A stretch of 64,000 nucleotides of DNA, taken from positions 124,001 to 188,000 of the forward strand of contig JANPYM010000004.1 in NCBI GenBank assembly GCA_025890175.1, written 5' to 3'. The notes under the pieces were generated by a model. The model was not told the origin of the DNA. It was given only the letters and a program-made list of their open reading frames with translations, and made no database searches. Below are positions 1-12,913 of the stretch, piece after piece. The stretch is from Ciborinia camelliae (taxonomy: Eukaryota; Ascomycota; Leotiomycetes; Helotiales; Sclerotiniaceae). Position numbers and translations under genes: made by a program. Each line of letters opens with the position of its first letter. Position 1 is the first letter of the stretch.

Positions 1-581
1 TTCTCTCTTGCTTGCTGGGGCTGCTCGTTTTTGATTCTTTTTATTAGCAGCGGTAGTCTTTTTTGCAGCTGGAGCAGCTTTAGATTTCTCCTTTGGTTTT
101 TCTGGAGCGGGCCATTCAACATCTTGAGTGAAGTCTATTCTAATGGCTGGAACCCATTCATCTAGACGTTTGTTGAAATTATCAAAATTGCAGTAAAATT
201 GACGACCACTTTTCGTTTCTTTTATACTGAGAATTTCTGCTCTTCTAAGCGCACCATCCTAAAATAAAATTAGTATAAATATTTTGATAGAGAAGACGAT
301 CTTCTAATCCAAAAGGTATGAAGAAAAAAGAAAAAGAAAAGAAGGCAAGAAAGAATTTTGGTGTTGAAGTTGTGAAATATCTGTATGTATATGGATGGTT
401 ACTAACCTTCTGTACCATAGCTATACATCCTGCCCTACAGGCACTGGTTAGCACCAATATATTTTTGCGACCGTGAAATTGCGACGAAAACTAACCTCAA
501 AGTATCAATAGTTGCTTTACTCTTGGGCTTAGGTACCGGTGTTCCGACAGAAGAATCCTTATCTTGAGACGGACCCGTCAT
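1..581 (-). CDS. esa1: MYST histone acetyltransferase Esa1, N-terminal part (cut by window edge)
   Basis: Catalytic subunit type of the NuA4/piccolo NuA4 complex, acetylating histones H4 and H2A in chromatin. The window holds only the N-terminus. Three exons join in frame: 581 to about 496 (start [11 protein letters not shown]), a short exon of about 36 bases near 419-455 reading [13 protein letters not shown], and an exon from about 259 to the left edge reading [18 protein letters not shown] and then [10 protein letters not shown]. That is the chromo-barrel domain of Esa1/Tip60, followed by a Lys/Ala-rich linker. The catalytic MYST domain lies beyond position 1. The start is the ATG nearest the conserved part; an open frame continues upstream without family-like sequence. 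It is divergent from the rex4 gene, sharing the promoter at 582-912. Identification rests on the chromo-barrel alone. Confidence 0.85.
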
Positions 582-912
582 GATGATGAATTTTAATAAA
601 AAATTGTAATTATTCCGATGAATGTGAATTGTTTTTGATTGATTTCGTAAATTCGTTGCTGGCGTCCTTTGAGTGTTCAGGTAGAAGAACAATTGGATTG
701 GAGGGGCAAATTGACAAGGCTGTTGATATCCGGTATATATTTATTAGCCTAGGGTTGCTCGTTGCTCGTTGCTTACCGGTATCTAGGTTGTTGATATTCA
801 GCCTTGCCTTATCGCCTATTTTATTTTACCTGGGTGAAAATCCAATCCCTCCATATTTTATATTTTTGCAATGATAGGTAATTATACGTAATTAAAATCA
901 ACAGCATCAACG
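582..912. promoter_or_regulatory. Shared divergent promoter of esa1 and rex4
   Basis: About 330 bases separate the two start codons. No ORF with coding character and no clear TATA box at a canonical distance were seen. By position it must hold both promoters and 5' leaders; no specific operator was recognised. Confidence 0.5.
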
Positions 913-1947
913 ATGGCACCAATTCTATCGAGCAATTGGAAGAACCTACAAGCCGCACTGAAGAAGAACCCCAAAGCAGACCCGGAAGCCAAGAAACGAA
1001 AAGCGGCCGAACCATCGGAGAGAACGAAAGATAGTATCGCAAAGCGGAGAAGGCTAGAAGGAAACGCAGCCAAATCTCGACCAATCGCAGACGCAAAGGG
1101 AGCAGGAGGAACAGGGACAGGAACAGGAACAAAGAACAAGAAGATGGGAGGAATGGGAAGTTCACCCACCTTGGAATCTTCACGTGCAGATGATGATGAT
1201 GACAATATACCACGTCCCCAAAATGCACCTTCTGCGTCCTTGGCTCTGTGGGCGGAAGAGAATGGTATCTCGGCGAAAGATCTGGCGGAGGCTTATGGAG
1301 GAAGTTTGAAAGATGCCACGATTCAAGGAGCGAGGGCCGATAAAATCAATGGGGGATTTTCGGAAGATGTCGATATAGGAAAATACATCGGTATTGATTG
1401 TGAAATGGTAGGAGTAGGAGGTGTGGAGGATCGATCGGTGTTGGCTCGAGTTAGTATTGTCAATTTCCATGGCACACAGATATACGATTCATTCGTACGA
1501 CCCAAGGAATTTGTGACGGATTGGAGAACCCATGTTTCTGGTGTGTCGACGAAGAATATGGCAACGGCAAGGGAATTCGACGAGGTGCAGAAAGACGTTG
1601 CGGCTATTTTGAAGGGGAGGATATTAGTGGGACATGCGATCAAGAATGACTTGGATGCCCTGGTGCTGAACCATCCGAAGAGGGACATACGCGACACATC
1701 GAAATTTTCAGGTTTTAGGAAATATAGTAATGGGAGGACGCCGAGTTTAAAGAAGCTGTCGAAGGAGATACTGGGTGTGGATATTCAGGGTGGTGAACAT
1801 TCCAGTATTGAGGACGCAAGAGCAACTATACTTTTGTTCAGGAAACACAAGTCGGCCTTTGATATCGAACATGCGAAGCATAATCCTCCAACCTCTGGCG
1901 CATCATCGAAGTCTAAGCCAAAGAAGAAGAAGAAAGGGAAACGTTGA
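913..1947 (+). CDS. rex4: RNA exonuclease 4 (Rex4), DEDDh 3'-5' exonuclease
   Basis: Single-exon gene, 344 aa. In yeast, Rex4 is a nuclear/nucleolar 3'-5' exonuclease linked to pre-rRNA processing. The first 100 residues are Lys/Arg-rich with a Gly-Thr run and an acidic DDDDD patch. The DEDDh domain covers about residues 156-320. Visible catalytic residues are D162 and E164 in IGIDCEMVG, D246 in GHAIKNDLDAL, and H296 and D301 in EHSSIEDARAT. The tail ends in a basic KPKKKKKGKR, a likely nuclear/nucleolar signal. Length fits the Rex4 family. The ATG used gives the expected MAPILSSNWK start. Faces the cyclopropane synthase gene tail to tail. Confidence 0.93.
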   Translation: MAPILSSNWKNLQAALKKNPKADPEAKKRKAAEPSERTKDSIAKRRRLEGNAAKSRPIADAKGAGGTGTGTGTKNKKMGGMGSSPTLESSRADDDDDNIPRPQNAPSASLALWAEENGISAKDLAEAYGGSLKDATIQGARADKINGGFSEDVDIGKYIGIDCEMVGVGGVEDRSVLARVSIVNFHGTQIYDSFVRPKEFVTDWRTHVSGVSTKNMATAREFDEVQKDVAAILKGRILVGHAIKNDLDALVLNHPKRDIRDTSKFSGFRKYSNGRTPSLKKLSKEILGVDIQGGEHSSIEDARATILLFRKHKSAFDIEHAKHNPPTSGASSKSKPKKKKKGKR

Positions 1948-2372
1948 GAGGTTGTACAGGCTCTTCCTCGTGCAATATTCATTCAATAAGAATCTTGCCC
2001 AGGAATCTTTGAAAATTTGGCGGAATTGGGAGTTTGGTTGGGCGTTAAGCAAGACATGCAATACACTTGAGCGACATTTTCATAATCCATAGAAACTCTC
2101 AGGAGTTAGCAATAACACAATTATTGTTTCGAGTCAGGTACGACTTGATCGAGAGCTGCAAGAGAAGCAAGTGTTAATGTGTATTACAATATGGATTATT
2201 CACGAAAATGTTCTCGAATCTATATGATCTAACACACTGCCCCCTCTAGTGCAGTGTCGATTTTCCCATGAATTTTGGAAAATCGAAAGAGAAATTCGTT
2301 AACCCTTAATCCTTCATCCATCGACTCCAAGCGCACAAGAGAAATGCCCATAACATGACCCGAATTACGAAA
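1948..2372. other. Convergent 3' intergenic region
   Basis: About 425 bases between the stop codons of rex4 (+) and the CFA-synthase-like gene (-). Presumably both 3' UTRs and polyadenylation regions. No coding or repeat signal seen. Confidence 0.5.
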
Positions 2373-3928
2373 TTATAAGGGGATGCCATCCATCAATTCC
2401 AAAGCACCTTCTCTCCCAACCGTGATTATCGCATCTCCAAGTGTTTTTGTCGCAAATCCCGCTTCACAATATGTGAAGTAGTACTTCAGAGCGCGCATGT
2501 TAGCGAAGATGATTTTTGAAAACAAATTTGTAAAGCATGGATACGTACCTCCCACTTTTTTCTAAAGACTTCTACTTCCTCCTTATCCATCTCCTCATGC
2601 TCCTCCATCAAAGCAGGTCTAATCCTCGACTCAAAGTTCATCAAGAACTTTTCCTTCCATAATCGCAAAGTCTTCGCATAATGACCTCCAATGTTCTCGA
2701 CCTTCTCCACCACCAAAGTTCCCTCGGAGGCTTTCGTAATACTATTAATTAATTGAGTGATTGATGGAAGGTGTCCGCCGGGGAATATATATTTTCTAAT
2801 AAAGTCCTCGCCCTTCGCATACGCTTCATATCGACCTTCGGGCATAGTGATGCATTGGAATACCGCAATCCCGTCCGCTTTTAATAGGCGGTGAATGCAC
2901 GAGAAATATGTTTCGAGATATTCCGCACCAACAGCTTCCAGCATCTCAATGGAAATGATCTTATCATAAGGCTGGTTTGGAATCGGTAGTGCCCGATAAT
3001 CCATAAGCTTCACATCGATTTTATCCGCGAAGCCAGCGGCACAAATGCGCTTTTCAGCCAATAATTTTTGCTCAATCGACAGCGTCAAACTCGTCACGCG
3101 ACAACCTGTCCGTCTGACGGCTTGGATAGCAAAGGATCCCCAGCCGGTACCAATTTCTAACACATGATCTGAGGTTTTGATTCGTGCCCCATCGATGAAT
3201 CGATCGAGTTTTGTCATTTGTGCCTCTTCCAGGGTTTCCTCTGTAAATTCAGAAGAAGCCCCAGATGCGCATTTCCATATCGGGCATGAATATGTCATGT
3301 CTTCCGAGAGGAATGCTGCGAACATTTCATTGGAGATATCATAGTGCGCGGAGACGTTGAGGAGGGAATTGGAAAGGGTATTGGTACTTCGGGCGAGACC
3401 AGTGATGGTGGCTGCGATCGAGGAGGTTAGGGTCGTGGCATTTGCGAGTTGGGTACGATTTTGGATAAAAAGCTATGGAGGGATTAGAAGATTCAAAGAA
3501 TTGGGGGTTCATCAATAATGAAAACATACCTCGAAAAATCCAGTTAGATCATCACACTCTACATCTCCCAACATGTACGCTTCCGCAAAACCCATATCCG
3601 CGAAGAGGAATAAGCGCATCCAGAATGCTTGATTAACAACCCTCAATTCTATCTTTCTTGCAGCGCCAGCTTTCCTCGAGACATAATTCCCATTCACCCC
3701 ATTGGTCTTATGTTCCTTTGCAATCTTAGCCCCATAGCATATTGTTTTCCCAGTTTCGACATCAGTAACAAGCAGCGTACCACGCTCAATTCGTCCAAAT
3801 AATGAAGTAACGGCGGCTTTTGAGACAGAAAGGGCAGGACCCCAGGTCAAACCACCAATTGTACTCTTCAAGTAGTCGGTACTTTTTATGATGGGTGAGG
3901 TGACAACATTGGGAAGGTAGGAAGTCAT
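2373..3928 (-). CDS. Cyclopropane-fatty-acyl-phospholipid synthase-like SAM methyltransferase
   Basis: Three exons (3928-3530, 3472-2549, 2483-2373), all in frame, giving 477 aa. Enzymes of this family transfer a methylene or methyl group from S-adenosylmethionine to an unsaturated acyl chain. Key features are NVSAHYDISNEMFAAFL before the methyltransferase core, the SAM-binding loop VLEIGTGWGSFA, and the late CITMPEGRYEAY and FIRKYIFPGGHLPS blocks typical of CFA synthases. The last exon gives the family C-terminal YCEAGF motif, which confirms the final splice. There is no N-terminal transmembrane pair, so it is unlike the fungal sphingolipid C9-methyltransferase. Substrate is not known from sequence. 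Confidence 0.88.
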
Positions 3929-5286
3929 TATTGTGATTTGAGAGCTTCTTTGAGGATATTAGAATGAGAAGCTTTAACTAATTATTATATCAATGAGCTG
4001 TGAGTTCAAAGAGGAATGAATAAAAGATCAACTGGAAGGACACGAAGGTGAAGGAGGAGAAGATTGTTCACTTGGGTGAGGTAGATGAGGAGTCCCGCTT
4101 TGGGCACTATCTTGGTGCAGAGGCTAAGCTATCACAAGGCTCTAGTAGATATGGAGCTTGATTTGCGTTCAATCGCAAGTTCTTTTCCGATCACCTGGAG
4201 AAAGAGAACAGTAAGGGAAAAGAGAGAGTAATGTGAAGGCGAAATTGGTATGTATCTCTGTCACTGTTATGGTAGCAACATATGATCCAATTCATCGGTG
4301 TATGAAGGGAAAGGGAAAAAGAGGCGACACATACACCAATGTTCTAGACAAAAAGAGACCAAAGCATGAGAATCCGGATGACGAAGTTTCCCGAAGACCG
4401 TTGACCTCAAGAGTCAAAACGTTTAATCCCTGAGTAGGAAAGAAGTCCTAGTAAGAATACGGTTTAAGGAGGGGTGAGTAGAGCAGTTCATGCGGGTGGT
4501 GGGGCCCGCAATTAGTTTATTTTATATTGTAAAGAGATCTATATCTTTGCTAGATGGACTAAAGTATCTTGACATCAATGATTGTAAGATATCTTTGTCT
4601 CAGCTATCAAAACACGATCTGCATGATGATTTTCCATCTCAAAAATATAAACTCTGGATCGAGTGGATGATGACTACCTACCTAGGCATCTATCAATAGG
4701 TAGGTAAATGATATACCTACTAGATACATATAACCGGGGTTTAAAACATGCACTGGCATGGAAAGTACCTACCTACCTGGGTAACAATCTCATGGACATC
4801 TGCATAAAGAAAGAAAATGCTATCAAGTCAATCTGTACCTGCCTAGAACCTCCAGTTGTGAGAGCGTAATTGAGTATGTAATATGCAAGGGCAATACTAG
4901 TATTGTATTATTCAAATGATAAATGTTCGATTGTCATTGCTCCAAGCCATCATTTACAGATCGAATCGGTTATGTATGCAATCTGACGGACGGAAACGGA
5001 AAGAAGATACTTGAAAGATGAAATAGTTGGAAGGTGATGGTGATGGTATTTGGCAGCTATTGGCCCAAGCGTCTCATAAGTACTTTATCGCAACGCGTCA
5101 AGTCGCGTCTCACTCTATACTATCCCAGAACTCTAATTCATCAAATCTGCATTGCATCAATTGACTTGACTTGAATTGCACCGCACCACCTTCGCAAAGC
5201 TCAATCAATATAGAGAATAATTCGAGGAACAATCCAATCCAATTCAAACCATAGAAGATATAAAAAGAAAAAGAAATACAGAAATC
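3929..5286. other. Intergenic region with TACCTA-type tracts
   Basis: About 1.36 kb between divergently transcribed genes. Short open frames occur but none resembles a known protein or shows coding bias. Copies of the CCTACCTA / TACCTACC motif lie near 4675-4725 and 4765-4780. The last 200 bases hold the putative promoter elements of the RNase H2C gene. Confidence 0.5.
5093..5108 (+). promoter_or_regulatory. MCB-like elements upstream of the RNase H2C gene
   Basis: A perfect MluI cell-cycle box core, ACGCGT, at 5093-5098 is followed by TCGCGT at 5103-5108, about 180-195 bases before the start codon at 5287. ACGCGT is the MBF-binding core in yeasts. Function here is inferred from sequence and position only. 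Confidence 0.4.
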
Positions 5287-5948
5287 ATGCTCGCAATCCG
5301 TGCACCATCCAAACAATCCTCCTCCAAACCCACCAAAACCTACACTCCCAACCTCATCCCCTGTCGCATAAACCATACTGCGCCAATTAAGATTGAGAAG
5401 CGATATTGGGAACCCAAAGTCCTCAAGAATGGCAATGGCAAGGGGAAAGAGGAATTGGTAACATATTTCCGAGGCCGAAGATTAATTGGGAGGACACTCC
5501 AAGTTCCGGATGGATGGAGGGGCGTTGTGTTGAAAATTGGAGAGGAAATTATGCCACGGGAGCGGGAGTCTACTGTAGAGGGAGGGAGAAGAGAAGATGA
5601 TGGTGAGAATGTAGATGAGGACGAGGATGAGGAAGAGAAAGAAATCGAAACGAAGATTGTTGAGGAGGAGGGTACGTTTGAGAATTTAACGGTTTGGGGC
5701 CATGAGTGTTTGGTTGATGCGAGTGGGGATATGGTTGTTAGGGGAATGGAAGAGTGGATGGCTTGGGCGGGTGCGGTGAGTTCTTCCCGATATATGTTTG
5801 TTATTTAGGCAGTGGGATTGGAGGAGAAGGGGTGGGTGAAAAGAGTTTGGCAGGGAAGATGGTATGAGGGGATTGTGCTAATTTGTTTTGATTGTAGATT
5901 CATGGCTGTGAAGATGAACCCAACAAGGAGAATGAAAAGTCGAATTGA
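5287..5948 (+). CDS. Ribonuclease H2 subunit C (Rnh203-type)
   Basis: Non-catalytic subunit of the RNase H2 complex, which removes ribonucleotides from genomic DNA and RNA of RNA:DNA hybrids. Exon 1 (5287-5775) carries the family hallmarks: LIPCRINHTAPI near the start, VTYFRGRRLIGRTLQVPDGW in the middle, then VVLK and NLTVWGHE. A long acidic insert (DEDEDEEEKE) separates the two halves. The C-terminus is inferred: a donor GTGAGT at 5776 spliced to the acceptor before 5898 gives WMAWAGA then IHGCEDEPNKENEKSN and a stop at 5948, 179 aa in all. Without splicing the frame ends at 5808. A second acceptor near 5809 is possible. Confidence 0.8.
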
Positions 5949-6246
5949 TATTTCATGTTGTATTTTTGGTATAGTGGGAAATGGGGGTGTTTTATGGCGT
6001 TGGTTAAGATGCATTGGGTATTAGATTCAGCCTTGAATCAGGCATATCATACACATCAAACATCACAATTGTATTGGTGAATGAGGATTGAAAAATATAA
6101 ATTCAAGGTATTTGGATGTTAAATGGTTGAAGTAACGTGGGCAGGATTGAAATGCGATCCGAGGATTCAAGGGACGAGTCAGACAACGGTCTAGAAGAAT
6201 GAATATACAAGAGAGAAGAAGAACAACAACAGACGTAAGGAACAAG

Positions 6247-6996
6247 TCAAAGATTACTTATTTTTCGCTTCTTTCTTGGTTTGCTAGACATTTCCAAAGT
6301 GTTCTCTTCCTCCTTGATGCCGGGGGTTTCTTTCATTCCACCCTCACCCTGTGGCTTCTTTCTCGGCCTGCTATTCATACCCCCAATTTCCTCCTCTTCC
6401 TCTTCTTTTTTGATATGTTTTCGTTCTCCATTCCGCTCCTGCTTTTCTACTTTATGATCCTTCCCCTCTTTCGACGTATCTTTACCATGGTCCTGTATCC
6501 AATTTTTCAAATCCTTTTGATACTTTCCCTTCAAAACTTTATACCCCTCATGCTCCCTACACCTCTCCCACATCTCCTTGAATATCCCACTCGCAATTAA
6601 CTTCTCCTCCTGCCCATGATGCCCTCGACTCTTCTCCTTCTCCACTTTTTCCCCATCCTTCCCAATTTGATATTTCCGTCCCCCTTGATGATTCGCATAG
6701 CGTTTCGAGCGCGTCATACCCATTTGTATAAACTTACGACTCATATCCATCCCCACAAAATCATCTTCGCTATAGAAACGTGGAAATTCTTCATACAGGG
6801 CGGTTGAGGACTTCTCGGCAATAGAAGGAGTTCGGAACCGCCACAGAGGTAGGAGATAAGATTTGTATGGCTCGTAGGTTAGAACTCCTTGTTCTCCTCG
6901 TTGGATGCGGTAGGTGTAATATTGAGACGGCGGGGGCCGATTGAATGGGCCGGGGGAGGGGAGGGAATCTCTAGGTTTTGAGGATCGTGATACCAT
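6247..6996 (-). CDS. DUF4385 domain protein, function unknown
   Basis: Conserved core: YKSYLLPLWRFRTPSIA, then FVGMDMSRKFIQMGMTRSKR and YANHQGGRKY, which match my recollection of the DUF4385 family found in fungi and bacteria. The second half is highly charged (Lys/Glu runs, several RKK basic clusters), suggesting a nuclear or nucleic-acid-associated protein. The start at 6996 (MVSRSSKPRD) gives about 249 aa. The frame is open up to 7260 with upstream ATGs (for example MRPIFITIRN), so a longer N-terminus with a mitochondrial-like leader cannot be excluded. Divergent from mcm6. No biochemical role is assigned. Confidence 0.75.
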   Translation of the reverse strand: MVSRSSKPRDSLPSPGPFNRPPPSQYYTYRIQRGEQGVLTYEPYKSYLLPLWRFRTPSIAEKSSTALYEEFPRFYSEDDFVGMDMSRKFIQMGMTRSKRYANHQGGRKYQIGKDGEKVEKEKSRGHHGQEEKLIASGIFKEMWERCREHEGYKVLKGKYQKDLKNWIQDHGKDTSKEGKDHKVEKQERNGERKHIKKEEEEEEIGGMNSRPRKKPQGEGGMKETPGIKEEENTLEMSSKPRKKRKISNL

Positions 6997-7632
6997 TTTT
7001 CTTGAGGTTAGTTTGTTGGGGTTTGATGATCGTCCCTTGAAAGTGTAGGATGGTCTGTAAATGTTTGATTTGGATTTGGGAATTGCGTTGCGTATTGTAA
7101 TGAAAATTGGTCTCATAATTCGGGAAAAGTCAAGATGTTTTATGAGTTTGACAATGAAGGATGTAACAATTACCCTTAGGAAGAGGAAGAGAGGGGGATG
7201 GGATGGGATAGATTCTAATGACGTATTGGTAGTTAGTTTCATGTCAGTGAGGTTAAGCAAAGCAAAGGGTCAAGCTAATTGGAAGTTTTCATTGTATGCA
7301 AGTCACTATTTGATCAATACCTAGGTATTGATTGGCGCAACTCATATCGGTAGCTGTGGGCTAATTATATTGATTGTTTTGTTTTTATATGACAATAGGT
7401 AACAATTGGTTTGGAGCGTAACATGTAGTTATTGTACTAGGGAGTCTTGGGATGGCTACTCACAGAAATCAATCTATTTCGGTGACCGATTCGCGCCAAA
7501 ATGGCAAACTACGTGTTTTGGCAACGCGACAATGGAATTTTTGACGACTCCTGAAATTATGCCCCTCGATGTAAACAACAAAATCATTTCAGTAACACCA
7601 GATACCCACGATTCTTCCAACCATATCAAAAA
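6997..7632. other. Divergent promoter region of the DUF4385 gene and mcm6
   Basis: About 640 bases, or about 370 if the longer DUF4385 N-terminus is used. The mcm6-proximal part holds the E2F-like and ACGCG elements listed separately. No additional gene is seen. Confidence 0.5.
7490..7529 (+). promoter_or_regulatory. E2F/MBF-like elements upstream of mcm6
   Basis: TTCGCGCCAAAA starts at 7490 and ACGCGA lies at 7524-7529, about 105-145 bases before the mcm6 start codon. TTCGCGCC matches the E2F consensus, and ACGCG is the core of the fungal MBF site. MCM genes are known G1/S targets in yeasts; activity here is inference. Confidence 0.45.
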
Positions 7633-10635
<3,003 letters not shown>

Positions 10636-10945
10636 GTTTTGAGTTTTGGTATTTGAGAATCATGGCGTGGAATGTCATGTCACGTTGTATGCATATATGA
10701 AGGCGTTAGGAAAGAACACATCGGTGTCCGGATAGCATATGAATGAATGGAATGTTACGTTTAGACAAGAGATTGAGGGGAGCGATGTACACTTCTTCTC
10801 GCTTAATGATTATTAATCCTTGTTTTTTTTTTTAACACGCCGTATTGCGCAGTGGTTACCCTTTTTCTAGTCTATCCATACACCCAAAAATACACACCCT
10901 TGGTTATACAAATTGCAGCCCAATCCTAGTTGCGCCATTATAATT
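10636..10945. other. Convergent 3' intergenic region
   Basis: About 310 bases between the ends of mcm6 (+) and the PLD-like gene (-). It contains a T-rich run near 10823-10833 on the + strand that could assist 3'-end formation. No gene seen. Confidence 0.5.
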
Positions 10946-12337
10946 TCATCCGTAAACACTCCTCACTATTTCCACCAACCTCCTCGATACCTGTTCGGAG
11001 AAGATTGCGATTCCCACCTCCTGGCTCGTCACCCAACTCGCTCGATCCATATTACCACTCCCAAGCACCGTAATCTCATTATCAATTATCGTCATTTTGA
11101 GATGAAGTTTGACTGGCCGACTCTCCTTTCCAATATTTTGAAGCCCCCCTCCTGCTACCGTTCCCCCGGTCCTGGTTCTCGCATCTGAGTTATTGTTGTT
11201 GTTGTTGCCATCATTCATATTGACATTGACGAGAGCAGGATTGAAATAAACAATCTCGAGATTTCCAAGCCGCGTGTTCCCGGCTTCGGGATCAGAGAGT
11301 CTTCTTGATGCGTGAGATACTAGCTTGCGGTATCGGCGTTCCATCTTCCAGATTTCCCATTCGGTGATGGTGCCGGCGGTTACTAGTTGCTCGAACACCA
11401 TCAACTTTCGAGATACCATCACTCGTACGGAAACTCCTCTACCTATGGCTTCAAATAATGCATTGATGACTGGTTTATATGTAAGATTTGGCGTGTAGAT
11501 TGTAATTGATGATTTGGCCGTGGAGATGTGTGACAGAAGGAATGTATTGAGTGGTGTTGAAGGGGGTTTTGCATTGGGGTGAAAAAAGACGGAAAATGGA
11601 TTGTAAGGTGAATGAGTATGTGGAAGTAAAAGTGTCTCGGTATTTTCGGGCAGATGTGAGAGATCGATGAAGGCTAATCCTGGTGCATTTGGATGTCCTA
11701 ATTCAATACTAGGCACCTCTGGAGTTCCTTCGACTAGCTCCGCGGTTGTCCCCAAGGTTTCGGGGATTCTCATCCGTTCATCGCCGTCCCAAATTCTACC
11801 CCAGTATCCCCTTAAATCGCCGACCAGCTCCCCCCCTTTAAATCCAATACACCCCTCGCCCCATGCCTCCCAACTTACATTACAACTTGGAAACCAAACG
11901 CGTCGTGTATCTTGTATGATATATTTCCCATGCAAAACGTGACATGGTCGGAAGAATATCGACTTGATACGTAGATCCAACCCTGGTATTTCCGCCTCAG
12001 ACGGAAGCCCAAGTGAAGGATATCGAGACGATGGGTACAAATAGCCATCTGGTGAGCTAGTTTGAAATATCTTTTGCAGTGGAGAAAGAGACGAAAAGCA
12101 GATCCGGATATGGATAATTTTTTGCTCTGAGATAGCTCGTTCGGATAGTCGGAGGAGAAGTTGATGGATCTCATGCTGGCTTGAGGAAGAAGCCCAGAAA
12201 CATGTCACGATGATGAGTTCATGGTTTGTGGAGAGGAGTTGAGGGAGGAGGGAAGAGAATATTGAGGTGCCGGTGCCAAGGTGGAAGGTCGTGGGATGGG
12301 TGGTGGTATGGGAATAGTTAGGGAGAAGGGTTGTCAT
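10946..12337 (-). CDS. Phospholipase D-like protein with two HKD motifs
   Basis: Single exon, 463 aa. Members of the PLD superfamily hydrolyse or transfer phosphodiester bonds using two HxKxxxxD motifs that form one active site. Both are intact: HGKYIIQD starting at H136 and HLKMTIID starting at H412, the latter followed by GSGNMDRASW, the usual NxD/S partner region. Around the first motif is RRVWFPSCNVSWEAWGEG. Residues about 375-400 hold an Asn-rich low-complexity stretch (NDGNNNNNNSD). No signal peptide or membrane segment is obvious. The protein lacks PX/PH and C2 regions, so it is not a Spo14-type PLD; it may be a fungal PLD/nuclease-like enzyme. The substrate is unknown. Confidence 0.85.
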   Translation of the reverse strand: MTTLLPNYSHTTTHPTTFHLGTGTSIFSSLLPQLLSTNHELIIVTCFWASSSSQHEIHQLLLRLSERAISEQKIIHIRICFSSLSPLQKIFQTSSPDGYLYPSSRYPSLGLPSEAEIPGLDLRIKSIFFRPCHVLHGKYIIQDTRRVWFPSCNVSWEAWGEGCIGFKGGELVGDLRGYWGRIWDGDERMRIPETLGTTAELVEGTPEVPSIELGHPNAPGLAFIDLSHLPENTETLLLPHTHSPYNPFSVFFHPNAKPPSTPLNTFLLSHISTAKSSITIYTPNLTYKPVINALFEAIGRGVSVRVMVSRKLMVFEQLVTAGTITEWEIWKMERRYRKLVSHASRRLSDPEAGNTRLGNLEIVYFNPALVNVNMNDGNNNNNNSDARTRTGGTVAGGGLQNIGKESRPVKLHLKMTIIDNEITVLGSGNMDRASWVTSQEVGIAIFSEQVSRRLVEIVRSVYG

Positions 12338-12913
12338 GTGGTTGGGGGGATGGTGGCGGTAGTAGGAGACAATTAATGATTGGTTAGAGTTGGATTGAAT
12401 TGAATTTGGATATGGATAGGGACAGGATGGTTAGAAAAGAGAATCGTTGGTTGTTGATATTTACGTGTAAAAGATTAACATTGAAACTAATTGGCTGCGT
12501 TCTGAAAGCAGGGGGTGACACATGAAGGGAGGATATTTCGGATATTAGCAAAATCATGTTATACCGCCTTCGCTTGCAAGGATGATTTGTATTGTGTGGG
12601 CAGAATTATTTGGTTTGTGGCAGAACACAAGACGATGTAGTAGGTACCTACCTATCCATCAACCTACCTAATTGTGCCGCATCAATTTATCATTCCCCCT
12701 CTGGGGTTGGGGTGAGACGGGAGTCACGAGATTTGTCAATGTTGGATATTGAGCTACTTGTTTTATATCTCTTTCAAATCCTCTATTGGAGAAGAGAAGC
12801 TCTCCATCAGTAATATTTGGAACAACCAAGAGTTATCGAAAATCCAATAGAAGCACCCCCCATCAGTTGTTAACTAGGTTCAAAAACTTCCAATAACCTC
12901 TCCCATCAAGACG
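12338..12913. other. Divergent promoter region between the PLD-like and MFS genes
   Basis: About 575 bases. It contains a TACCTACCTATC-type tract near 12641-12668 and no gene I can support. Confidence 0.5.

Noticed and set aside
4233..4699. Short ORFs in the 3.9-5.3 kb gap
   Set aside because: No conserved motif, no coding bias, and no plausible splice partners.
6199..6807. Two + strand open frames rich in Leu/Phe/Pro (6199-6600, 6616-6807)
   Set aside because: They lie antisense to the DUF4385 gene. The hydrophobic composition is the mirror of Lys/Glu codons on the other strand.
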